Shown here: positions 13,001 through 23,520 of the stretch, in pieces | Position numbering within the stretch: the stretch's first letter is position 1 | Layout: every line of letters begins with the position of its first letter | NCBI GenBank assembly: GCA_037389465.1 | Contig: JAZARR010000154.1 | Coordinates: 4,898,001 to 4,962,000 of the forward strand | Direction of reading: 5' to 3' | DNA: 64,000 nucleotides | Origin: Baylisascaris procyonis | Lineage: Eukaryota; Nematoda; Chromadorea; Rhabditida; Ascarididae | Notes under the pieces: generated by a model | Databases searched by the model: none | The model's input: the letters and a program-made list of their open reading frames with translations, nothing else | What the model was told of the DNA's origin: nothing | Program-made: the position numbers and the translations under genes

Positions 13001-15087
13001 CTGTGGCTTGCTGACTTTCGACGGTCGTCGTTCTTATCGCTCTAACCATTCTTTTCATTTTCGTCGTCCATAGTGACATTGATTGATGGCAGTCCTTTCC
13101 CGTGTTGGCACCCGCTTATTACCGCGACCCCCACTGGAAACACTTGAGTGCTTATATAGCTCTTCGTTTCATTAAGGGGGGCTGTGGATGGGTCTAGCTT
13201 TGTCCTTCCCATATTTCCTCAAGTGTGTATCGTGTTTTGGAAGGACAAATTGTTGAAATTGTTGAATAATTTTAATAATAATTGGAGATGTTCTCGTTGA
13301 GTGCAAGCGATGAATTGCGACGTGAAACGACATGCGTTGATATTGATATGAAGCGACGCGCCGATGCACTGGAATCCGAACCGAGATATAACGCTTTGTT
13401 AGTGGAATGCAACACGGAGAGGATAATCCCATTCAAGCATGAAAAGGTAAATCTCTTTTCGAATGATGAGTTTATTCGCTTCAATGAAAGGCTTGTACGA
13501 ATATATGATTTTACTAAAGAAATATAACTCGAACGTTATTTAAAAAATGACTCATTTTTATTTTTTTCGAGAGGAATAACAAAGGCAAATGAGAGTGAAA
13601 AAAATAGAAATTGAAATGACTAGAAATTATATTGAAATGGTTATAAATAGAGCATTAAGGTTGCCAATGTGATTGTTGCATCCTATGTAATAACATCGCA
13701 ACAATAAGATTCTTTTGGTTAGATCTCAGGTTTTCACCGGAACTTGTTTGGAAGGATTTCCGGATATTTTAAACGCGGATATCGATTTCATTTCTGTCTA
13801 TGTCCAGGTCCTGGACTTCCGATCTCTCAAGAACCCTGAATGGATCCTCGTGGATTTCGCTTTCGTATTATTACCATGATTTTTTTTGCTGGGGGGGGGA
13901 GATGTTTTTCGACCATGTCGAATACTGATGTGGATCTTTTTTGACTGCGGAAGGAGGGGAAGGGAGAAGTTAGGGATCAAGGGCTCAGAGCCAGTAAAGA
14001 GCACACTCCAGAGTTAGTCGTCCCAATTTACAATCAGGCTGTTTTTTCTGCAATATTTGTCTGTCTTTGGAAATTGTGGATTATTTAAGCTCTTCCATTA
14101 GTGCTCTTATTTGCACATATTTGCATTACTTTTATTTACGGAAATTGCTTTCTGCATAAACGCCTTTGATGTGGTTACAGCCAGAAATAGAGTCGACATT
14201 TGTGTCACAGTTTTCTCAACAAATTCTTGAGAAAAACCTGAGAGTCGAGTTTGTGGGATTGCATAGGTAGTATAAGAGAGGGGTGAGTAGAGAGGGGAAT
14301 TGAAACCTTGAAAGTGTTTGCATAGCCCAAAACCGGGTCGATATCGGCGCTTAGTATATCTTTCATAGGCAGGAATTTTAATCTTTTCTGGGCGAAGTGT
14401 AACGAATGCAGTGTTAACAAAAATATTCCGCATATACTTGGATTCGAAGGGCAAAATTTATAGACGTATATCCCCTTCAAGGTGAAATCAGCGAAAATAT
14501 TTTAGCCTAATTTACTTCTTGGATACTATAGGCTATTTGATATCGTTGGAAAAAGGTAAATGCTTCAACTGAACAGTAATTGGGATACTTACCAAAGTGC
14601 TATGGTATATCGTGTTGAGAATGTAATTTTTAATCCTCTTTTCGATGCATTCAAACGAGAAAAGAATTGCAGCGGAATATTTTTATCGTTACTTTCTTGA
14701 ATTTGTAATGTACTTTTAGGATGAAGTATGGCTGTACTATGGGACGAAGCAATTTTGGAGAAAATATGACTTGAGACTGGGGGGGGGGGGGGGTTATATT
14801 GGAAGTAAACTGTCTTTTGATAAAGTGAGCTGATTTTATTTGTTTTTTTTTTTTGTTTATATAATTGTTTAATCGTTTCGAATAATTTTTCATGGATTTG
14901 CTTTTCGATTTTCTGTATTTATATATTTTCTTTTTTTTTTTCGTTTCAGTTTGGTGCATTGATCCATTTGAGATCAGGACTTTGTCTCTCTTATAAAGGA
15001 TTATCGGATGGTGAAGATATCTATTTTATGAAATGTATTCCCGATGATGACACTCAGAAATGGATCTTCAATAAATATTATGGTTGA
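3952..15087 (+). CDS. Polypeptide N-acetylgalactosaminyltransferase (GT27), complete, 12 exons
   Basis: Transfers GalNAc from UDP-GalNAc to Ser/Thr, the first step of mucin-type O-glycosylation in the Golgi. Coding exons: 3952-4094, 5160-5327, 6025-6239, 6912-7083, 7894-8003, 8729-8825, 10048-10165, 10511-10705, 11359-11493, 12469-12579, 13288-13446, 14950-15087. All phases agree and give 586 residues, normal for the family. In order: basic N-terminus; one membrane anchor (about 17-36); stem; GT-A catalytic domain (about 115-430); ricin B-type lectin domain (about 450-586). The ATG at 3952 was chosen because upstream in-frame codons offer only a TTG. The intron after exon 3 must be GC-AG, and exon 7 ends in a poor donor (CGG|GTTCG). 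The sequence resembles the C. elegans GLY-3/GLY-5 type, but I cannot assign an exact orthologue. AATAAA at 15243-15248 is a plausible poly(A) signal. Confidence 0.95.
5404..5766 (+). mobile_element. 5'-truncated non-LTR retrotransposon (or derived SINE) 3' end
   Basis: A GC-rich island in AT-rich intron 2 of the transferase ends in an A-rich tail of TAAA repeats (about 5748-5766). It is flanked by GCATTAA at 5397-5403 and again at 5767-5773, with similar bases following (GTTTA against ATTTTA). That is the layout of target-primed insertion with a target-site duplication. It carries an open frame of about 80 codons that I cannot assign. It could be a SINE rather than a LINE tail; no A/B-box promoter was recognised. 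Confidence 0.65.
6025..8003 (+). CDS. Transferase exons 3-5: UDP-GalNAc binding half of the GT-A domain
   Basis: Exon 3 (6025-6239) carries [18 protein letters not shown] and [11 protein letters not shown], the start of the nucleotide-sugar fold. Exon 4 (6912-7083) carries [11 protein letters not shown] and the metal-binding DxH as D224-A-H226 within [12 protein letters not shown]. Exon 5 (7894-8003) carries [18 protein letters not shown] replaces the more common FHNE. Introns are 6240-6911 (GC-AG) and 7084-7893. Key metal ligands are present, so an active enzyme is expected. Confidence 0.93.
8398..8480. repeat. G/A-rich polypurine tract in transferase intron
   Basis: About 80 bases almost entirely purine on the + strand, starting with a run of ten or more G and continuing with GGAAGAGAGGG-like blocks. 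Such tracts can form triplex or G-quadruplex structures. It lies in the intron before exon 6 and is not coding. Confidence 0.7.
8729..11493 (+). CDS. Transferase exons 6-9: Gal/GalNAc-T motif and end of catalytic domain
   Basis: Exon 6 (8729-8825) reads [16 protein letters not shown] and [10 protein letters not shown]. Exon 7 (10048-10165) reads [20 protein letters not shown] and [15 protein letters not shown] (WGGEN at about 331-335). Exon 8 (10511-10705) reads [20 protein letters not shown] and [16 protein letters not shown]. Exon 9 (11359-11493) reads [19 protein letters not shown], the linker to the lectin domain. For exon 9 the acceptor at TTGAAG|GATACAG keeps frame, while the nearby ATACAG does not. 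Confidence 0.93.
9010..9114. repeat. 65-bp tandem duplication with hairpin arms
   Basis: Two units share the exact 20-mer CTGGCACGATATGCGCTTTT at 9030-9049 and 9095-9114. In the second unit AAAAGCGCA (9074-9082) is the exact reverse complement of TGCGCTTTT (9106-9114), which would form a stem with a loop of about 23 bases. The first unit has a degraded left arm. Confidence 0.8.
10745..11180. other. GC-rich island between two 17-C runs in the transferase intron
   Basis: Between exons 8 and 9 the sequence is clearly more GC-rich than its surroundings. It is bracketed by pure C runs at 10801-10817 and 11161-11177. It includes inverted pieces such as CCCCGCGGGG. No protein or RNA match is recognised. 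It may be the remnant of a mobile element. Confidence 0.4.
12469..15087 (+). CDS. Transferase exons 10-12: ricin B-type lectin domain
   Basis: Exon 10 (12469-12579) has [11 protein letters not shown], the CLD motif of the first lectin repeat (C460-D462), and [12 protein letters not shown]. Exon 11 (13288-13446) has [18 protein letters not shown], the second repeat. Exon 12 (14950-15087) has [12 protein letters not shown] and QKW near residues 577-579, the third repeat, then the TGA stop. The domain binds GalNAc on already glycosylated substrates and guides follow-up glycosylation. It is slightly compact but has all three repeats. Confidence 0.9.
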
Positions 15088-15282
15088 AGGTGATTCAGCA
15101 CTTCAATTTAAAGGTTTGCTTTATTGCCTAAATAGTTGTTTTATTTTTCGATTATTTTCACTTATGAATACACCGTTGAATATGTGATTTAAAGATTTTT
15201 TGTATCACTTGCTCTGAATGGTGATCGTATCGTGTAATAAGGAATAAATATGCTGTGGGATGAAAGAAAGTTTGTGATGGGT

Positions 15283-16146
15283 GGAGGGGGGGTGGAATTG
15301 TCCGAGGCTATGTAGTATTGAAAGATTTTGATGGATAAGAGAGGTGGGAGTGGATTTGTTTCAGGCCAGTTAGTGTTGGAAGATTTTAATGGATAAGAGG
15401 GGGTGGGGGCGGACTTGTTTGAGGCTAGGTAATATTGAAAGATTTTAGTGGATAAGAGGGGGGGGTGGGGTGGATCTCTTTGAGGCTAGGTAGTATTGAA
15501 AGATTTTAGTGGATAAGAGGGGGGTGGGGGTGTATTTGTTTGAGGCTAGGTAATATTGAAAGATTTTAGTGGATAAGAGGTGGGCGTGGATTTGTTTGAG
15601 GCTATGTAGTGTTGAAAGATTTCGGTGGATAAGAGGGGGGGGGGAGTGGATTTGTTTGAGGCTAGGTAGTATTGAAAGATTTCGGTGGATAAGAGGGGGG
15701 AGTGGATTTGTTTGAGGCTAGGTAGTATTGAAAGATTTGAGTGGATAAGGGGATGGGTGAGGGTAGGGTGGACTTGTTTGAGGGTAGATAGTGTTGAAAG
15801 ATTTTGTGGATGAGAGGGGGGTGAGGGTGGATTGGTTTGAGGCTAGGTAGTATTGAAAGATTTTAGTGGATAAGAGGGGGAGTGGACTTGTTTGGGGGTA
15901 GGTAGTGTTGAAAGATTTTAGTGGATAAGAGGGGGTGGGGTGGAATTATTTGAGGTTATGTAGTGTTGAAAGGTTTTGGTGGATAAGAGGGGGGGGGTGG
16001 GGGTGGATTTGTTTGAGGCTATGTACTGTTGGAAGATTTTGGTGGATGAAAGGGGGAGGGATGGACTTTTTTGAAATATGGTATTGAAAGGTTTTGATGG
16101 ATGGATGGGAGGGGAAGGCAGGCTTGTTTGATGCTAAGTAGTATTT
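15283..16146. repeat. G-rich minisatellite, about 60-bp unit, about 14-15 copies
   Basis: Unit: TTGTTTGAGGCTAGGTAGTA, then TTGAAAGATTTTAGTGGATA, then AGAGG and a variable G run. The array starts about 195 bp after the transferase stop codon. The GAAAGATTTT core recurs roughly every 53-63 bases, with length differences mostly in the G run. Unit length is variable and stops are frequent, so it is not coding. Each unit carries a run of GGG or more, so the array is rich in G-quadruplex potential on the transcribed-sense strand. Confidence 0.92.
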
Positions 16147-19100
16147 ATTGTATATTGTAGCAATAATGTAATGTAGGAGTATATAATTACTGTTGTTTAC
16201 TAAGGTCGAAACTTATGTTAATTGCGTTCTTAAGAACGTAAAAAAATCATATGAATACGATCATTTTACGGTTTTTATAAATTCTTTCAAATAAATTCAA
16301 TAGGATTAAGTCGTTAATAAGTCGAGTACCATAGATTTCATTTCACCTTTATTTGATCCCTCCGAATTGTTCTTTATTAAATAATCTTTTTAAACCAACA
16401 TTTTCAAGCATTTTCTTTGTTATTACAGTAGTTATTGTTTATGCCATCTCCTGTACTAAGTGATGATGAGTGCTATCCAGCTTCATATATAAGCTAAAGC
16501 TATGAAGAAATTTTGAACGAGGAAAAATTTACGTATAAAAAATTGAATATTGTTGTTGTTGTGAAGTTTTCTCTAAAGATTTTTTCGATAAGTTCTTACT
16601 GTTGAAATTTTTTGAAATCTCTTCAAAAATATTCGAAGAAGGATGTAGTTATTCATAAAAAATTAGCATTATTTTTTTTTTAACTTTTAAATATCAGAAA
16701 TTTCATTGTAAAATTTGAAGTTATTTAATGCGTTGAATTATGCAAAATGGCACTTCTAAAGAAGTGAATAATTGTATATTGGTGATGCTATTGTGTATTA
16801 TCTTCATTGCGTTTCACTTATAAAATGTTGATTAAATGGTGATAGATCTGTGATTTAATTCAAAATCTCTATCCTGCTGCCATTATTGCCAATAATAAGT
16901 TCAAATAATCACTTTTAATTTATAAACGGTATATAATATGTTCGTTTTTTTTTCGATTTTATTGATTGTCATTGGTTACTTCATAATATTTGTGCATTAC
17001 TCGTATTTATATATATTGTTGATTTATTTGAGTTTATTCAAAAACTTATTATTTGTTCAAATTTATGTCAATTAAATCTTTAATGAGGAAAAGTGTTTAG
17101 TAAAATATTCAGAGGAAATAAATAGTAAATTTATTGTGGCCTTTCTAAATGATCTATCAGCAGAATAATGCGTTTATTTATCGGTATATAAAATCCGATT
17201 TATTATAGAAGATACGATAGTGAATAGTAAGAGATGGATCATTATTAACGTAATGGAAAAATCGTCAAGGAGAATTAAATGGCATAGACTAATATTTAGC
17301 TATATTTGAATTTATTTAAAACAGTGAATTATAAATTTGGTAATTTGAATTATAAAATTTTAGAGAAATGAGATTTGAAAAATTGAAAACTTTAATTTAA
17401 CAAATCAATATTTCATTTGAGGAAATATTTCACTGAGATGAGAGGAAGGACAAGGGAGGGGGGGGGTATTAGCCTTCCTAAATTTATTTCTCCCTAATTA
17501 GGTGCATGTTCTTGACCATTGTTATGAGGAGCTTATCATTAATGTAGAAGCTTACCATTTCATTTATTGGTATATAAAATGCAAATTTCATTCATATTGA
17601 TAATTTTCGTCACTTCGCAATTTGCATACTGATTTCGGTGGTAATTTAGATAAACGACTCACATTTTAATGATAAAGAAGCGTAAGGAAATTACAAATGT
17701 CGTGAGCTATGTGCTGAAAATATTTTAAGATTTTTGGGAACATTAGAGAAAATCTTCGCATCTCCAGCCACTGATACAGCAATGGACGAATAAATGCGGG
17801 TCCGAGAGCAAATTGCTATTACGGCTTTTAGCATCTAATTTACCCATGCAGGTAAATCAGCATCCACTTTATACCTGGTTACTCAAAAAGCATCCCTTCC
17901 CAAGTTGTTTGCTATGTTTGATTTTGCGTATTGGCTGGGTTCCTATCGGAGAGTCGACAATTCCGATGGAGAAGTGAATCGACTGCCGTCGAATCGAATG
18001 CTAAATGCCATAGATCTTATACATTCATCACAAAACCCGACGCTTCGTATTCGAGTTAAATTGCTGCAATGCCAATGAAAATTCCAATGAAAATTGACGA
18101 TTGATGAATTATAAATTATATTCACGAATTTTATTCGATCGTTTATGCATATTTTTGATGAAAAATCCAAATCAAAAAGTTTTATGGTTGCCATCCGTCT
18201 GCTGTGTAATATAGTGGCTAATATTTGTGTTAAATAACACTAGTTTGTGTTAAATATGACTAATTTGTGTTACGTTTCGAAATATATTCGTATTAAATTG
18301 TGCTAATTTAATATTCAAATAAATAATGTTTGATATTAAATTAGTGATGGTGAATTGTTGTTAAAAGTCGTTCTTTTGTTAATTAATATTTTTGTGTTAA
18401 ATAGACTCAACTAAAATATGATATATTTAAAATAAACAATAAGCAAGAGCATAAATAATGTAAAATGGGGAGGAAAACAATAAAAAAAAACGTAACAAAA
18501 ATAAAATAGAAAAATATTTTACGGGGAGATCATCTAATGGATGTATACCTGCAAATATATACTTGCGTAATTTAGTATTTCAAGCTATTTCTATAGATTT
18601 AGCATTAAATGAATATTGATCTACCTGTGATACCACTTCATAGTACGATAGGTTTGACCGCTTATACCAAAATTATTGATTATCGCTCTTCAATACTGTA
18701 TTTATCTTTTACGTTATTATCCCATGTCTTCTTTATCCTATCTTACATCCATCGGTTTGTTTTATTTGTAACGAAACTTCAGTTTCTATATTATTATTGG
18801 TATTATTCTGTTGTAATATTTATATTAATATTATTGTTTTAGTGATCTTCAAATGTTATTGATATTGCTGCGGTAGGTCTAATAAATATTGCTCTACGGT
18901 TTGGCGCGATACATTCAACAGCTTCACTCAGATTTATCGATGATCAACCATCATCGCTTATTTTTCTGATTTGGCTTCTTTCGATCATATAGTTTAGTTT
19001 ACATTAGTTAATTTACATTAACTTATAATCTATATTTAAATTTATAGATATATTCTAAATGTAACTTAATTTCCTGAAAGCTGTTCTATTGTACCATTCT

Positions 19101-21017
19101 TCAACTTTGATTTTATTTTATTACTTCGTAATATGGGATAGGTTAGTGTTATCATGTACAATTTTTATATTTACTAAAATTTTTCTTAATTTCCATTTTT
19201 CATTAATTTAAATAAGAGTCCCCTTTTTCATTTCTTTCTACTTTTTTCTACTCTTAGTTAAGCTGTCTATATAGCTTCATGTACTAACAGGCTTATGGCT
19301 TCGTTCTGACGATTGCCCACGCACAACTTTCTGATTCGTGTTACGCGTTCTTCTATGGACTTTTGAGTAATAATTAACTATGAGAAGGTAGCATTTGCCT
19401 TTAGAATCCACGTTAGCGTAATTTGATCTGTCCTAAAAATGTACTTTCAGGACGGTTATATGTTTCGGGAGAGGGGGGGAGGAGGGACTTATAGTTGAGA
19501 GAGCTCATTGGAAAGGGAGCATATAAACGTAAGTAGATGTCATTCTGTTTCACGTCCATATAAACGTAAGTAGATGTCATTCTGTTTCACGTCTATCTTC
19601 ATCCGTGGTAGTGTTACTCATTGATCCCCCATCCAGAATATACCTCTTCTCCGCCCTGAATATACCCCTCCCCCACCTTCAATATGCCCCTCCCCCACCC
19701 TGAATATGCCCCTCCCCCACCCTGAACACGTCCCCTCCCTCCCCTCACCCCCTGTGAGGAGCTCCACTCCGCATCTGTTCATTGCGATCGTCTAATTTGT
19801 CATATGCACGCAATTAGTATACGAAAAGGCAGCTGCAAATACGGCTGCAATGCTAATTCGTTAGCAATCTGAAAGCCAGTCGATATGTCGATTAACGCCT
19901 TTCTCATAGAGTAATGCGGATGGCAAAGATATGCATAGTCAAATGGAATCTAATCAAAACTGGTGAAATGCTGTGACGACGATATGTGGGAATTCCTTTG
20001 GGGGATTTGGGAGAAGGGGAGGGTTTAGGGAGGGTGGTGCTATTGTTCCTGATGATGGTCAGGAGGTGTGTTGCTTTCTATATGAGGCAATATGGCGCAA
20101 AGGATATCTGCGCCCAATTAGCGCACTCTAAGTTTTGCACTTTCCGAGACTATAAACTTCCATCTGTTTTCTTCTTTGAAGTTGAATGCCGCTTCATTGA
20201 GGATGTCACCTAGTGTACTTGGTTTCGGAACGCTTCAATGTTCGGTTAGTTGATCGTTCTTCAATCATGGCGATACGTATTACTTTTCAGGTAAATGATA
20301 TATGTTATTAGGTCTTTATTGCAGTGTTATATTAGGGAGAGATGGAGGCTCCAGAGGATTGGAGATTAGACCCTCGTGATATTTTTTATTGCTGGTACTA
20401 ACTGCTTACTCGGCTCACTTTCTATATGCAGATATAGTTTGCAGTTATCATCAAATATAGTTTGTTAGTTGACTTTATTGCTGCCGAGCATCACATCTGT
20501 CATGATAGACATATGAGAGCTTATTCGTTGTCTCGACAATCATATCCTCACACCCGGTGTCCGGGGATATTTATGCTGATTAGTGGGTAAATTTCAGGAT
20601 ATCAGGTAGGGGCAGTAAGGCGAAGAAGGGAAAATTTTATGTGAATAAGAGGGATTGGAATAATATCCAGATTAGAGGAATAATAAAACGATAAAAATAG
20701 AGAGCAATAAAATATGAGAAGAAGGGGCAAATTGAAGATAAAATTTGAACCTGAATGCTTCCATCAATCCGTTTCGTTTATTAATCTGAGATTTGATGCT
20801 CTAAATATAAATTGCTTTCAGTAGACACCTTCTTACCGTAATGTTAGAAATGATAAGGATTTTTATCACTAAAAAATGTTCCGCATTATCATTAAGGTGA
20901 CTGGGCAAAGGTAATTGGCCACAGGTATATTAGCATCAAATTACAGGTATATTTTACTTGATATGAGGATATGCAATAGCGGATTGCTTTCATTGGTATA
21001 ACTTCATGCTACCCGCA

Positions 21018-21020
<3 letters not shown>
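16147..21020. other. Intergenic, no gene recognised
   Basis: AT-rich sequence without convincing exons on either strand. Minor structure: a 37-bp direct duplication at 19520-19593 and a C-rich 24-bp repeat with about four units at 19630-19745 (CCCCTCCCCCACC core). The open frames here are short and lack family motifs or splice context. Confidence 0.6.
19520..19745. repeat. 37-bp direct duplication followed by a C-rich 24-bp repeat
   Basis: The segment starting CATATAAACGTAAGTAGATG occurs at 19520 and again at 19557, with ends GTTTCACGTC. Shortly after, units built on GAATATGCCCCTCCCCCACC recur about every 24 bases from about 19635. The two repeats are unrelated in sequence. Confidence 0.8.

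Positions 21021-21022
<2 letters not shown>

Positions 21023-21110
<88 letters not shown>
21023..21110. repeat. (TA)n microsatellite
   Basis: About 88 bases of uninterrupted TA dinucleotide. It produces an artefactual Tyr-Ile open frame that is not a gene. Confidence 0.97.
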
Positions 21111-21113
<3 letters not shown>

Positions 21114-21734
21114 AGAGGACGGTTAGTCATCCATAAGGCATCGGGTATTAGAGGACGTCAGTCTCAAATAGTGACCACTACAGGAAGATAGCACATTACG
21201 AGAGTCTAACACATGCAAACGTTGACCTATGTATATATTTGCTCACATTTAGTGAACTCCCATCACGACATTCTTCGTAGCAAATAGAAAACAAAAGGTC
21301 AATCGCTATCAGTTCGTGAGGAAATGGGCAATCGTAATGGACACCCGATTTAGCTCGTCCATTCGTTGGATTACTACTTAGCGTTATCCATCTATGTAAT
21401 TATTAGCACGTTTGCAATTGCAATCAACGAAATGCATCGGGCATCATTTCGAGTGACCACTAAATGGCTTTTTAATACAGTATTGAAACGAATTAAGTAA
21501 GTATAATTCACGATAAGCATATTTGTTTTTAAACATTGAGGTTATCTATATAACTTTCAGTAAGGTAAAGGCAGATTGGATTAAGTATGAAGCCAATTAT
21601 CATTTTCCGGCAACATAATCAAAAATGGCTTACTTGAATACCTCTTTTTTTAAAATATTTACATTTGAATTTTTATCTGATTTTAAAAACAGTTTTCTTT
21701 TTTTAATATGCCTTACCCTTGATCTTACCTTTGA

Positions 21735-21790
21735 AAAAAAATCCCTCATTTTTCTAAAAAAAAATCCCTCATTTTTCTAAAAAAAAATAT
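21735..21790. repeat. Short A-run/CCCTC duplication
   Basis: AAAAAAAATCCCTCATTTTT occurs twice in a row with a unit of about 23 bases. Probably replication slippage. Confidence 0.7.
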
Positions 21791-22480
21791 TTTTTCATTA
21801 GCATATTCTTCAATAGTTGATTTCAATTATTCATAAATAATTCATTTCAAACTCTCTTATCTTTAATTGAATGCTTCTTGAGAGAAAATTTTAAACGAAA
21901 AGAGTTTATAATATATTCAACTCTTTTCATGTTGGTAGAATAAATATAATCGATCATATATTGATAAACGTTTTATTATGACAACGTTATGATGTGCCTT
22001 TAATGAATTATCTAAGCATTGCTCTTGTGGCTTAACTTCACTTTATGTTGTATTTGAAATTCCTCGTTTCTTTCTGTATTTGGCTTCTTATTTTGCAATG
22101 ATTTTCATTCTTTTTTTATTACCCAAAATTTTCATTTTTTAACGATCAATATTTTTGTGGAAAAGAAAAGGAGGCGAGTAGGGAGGTGAACTGGATGTCG
22201 AAGGCTGTGGGGTTTTTTTCTGATTTGATTTGTAATTGTTTGCTTGCCTTTCCCTTACTTTTAATTTATCAACACTAGAGTTTACTTTATATTTGAAAAT
22301 TAGATGTTAATTTTTCTTTCAGTAAGTCATCATCACCACTGAAATGCAAGTTAAAAACTGGATGAGCGAATTGTCGTCAAGGTCAGCAAAGAAATGCCGC
22401 ATTTTATAATCAAATTAAACAACTACAAAATCTATGAACCATCCTAGAACGATTGAATATTTGTGAATTATTATTATTAC

Positions 22481-22484
<4 letters not shown>

Positions 22485-22545
<61 letters not shown>
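22485..22545. repeat. (TA)n microsatellite
   Basis: About 60 bases of AT dinucleotide repeat running into TTTATTTATTTA. Confidence 0.97.
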
Positions 22546-22548
<3 letters not shown>

Positions 22549-23520
22549 TTATTTATTTAAAAGTTTATTAGGAATTTATAAAATTTCCATTTAAATTCAC
22601 CGAATTTGTCTAATATTCATAATAAAAAATGTACAGATAATTACAGATAGTTATTAATATTATACAGGTATTTATTAATATATCACCACTCCTGTTAGAT
22701 GTTTTCGAAGGGCGTCACATCGAATTTTACATGACGCGAAATAAGCAATCGTTGTTAATGGTTTGTTTATGCACATTTCATCTATTGACATCGCTATCGA
22801 ACGGTTAACGTCTCTATTCCCCTCCACCCTATTCCTTTTATAGTTTATCATTTCCGCTTCGCCATTTGCTTCTTAATTTCTGATTATATTGATATCTTGT
22901 GATATGCTTATCAATTGTTATTTTAATTCAGCGTTGATTCGATTTGCTAATATTTTTCATTTACTTTGGTTTTTCTTTCTGTAATGCGTCTGTCTGTGTC
23001 TGTCTGTGAGTCGGTCACTAATATACTCAATATGTAATAACTACTGCCATGAGCGTCCCTCTATAAGATCATATGCTATTTAAATTCACGTATATTTTCA
23101 AGTGAAACTTATCCTGGTTGACCGTCTTTGATGATGAAGTCTATCGTTGAATGGGAAAATAAAATGCCTATGTTAACCTATAGTCTTCTATCATTTCCGT
23201 TGACACTGCAGAAATGAACGGTGCTCATAAACGAGTCCTTTGTGCACGTTTGTGACAATACAGTTTAATCGAGGAAGCATATAATTATGAAGGCATTATC
23301 TGCATGTGTCAGCCGATAGTTCCATCTTAGAAACCATTAGATTTGAAATGTTGTTCTTTCGATCTAAGCCAAAATATTACCCTCTATGTCAATTAGAACT
23401 CGGGGGCATCCATATTTTGAAGTCCTCAAATAATACAACAAATACAATGTACTATTTCATAGAGTTATCGTCTCACAACAAAGTGCATTGCTCCATGCGG
23501 TTTACTCATGGATGATATAA
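22546..23520. other. Intergenic, nothing recognised
   Basis: AT-rich, no supported exon. A CTGTCTGTG-type stretch lies near 22985-23010. The region ends where the 50-bp satellite begins. Confidence 0.5.

Noticed and set aside
13798..14480. Minus-strand ORFs between transferase exons 11 and 12 as a separate gene or alternative lectin exon
   Set aside because: No lectin motifs, and the translations do not resemble any family I know.
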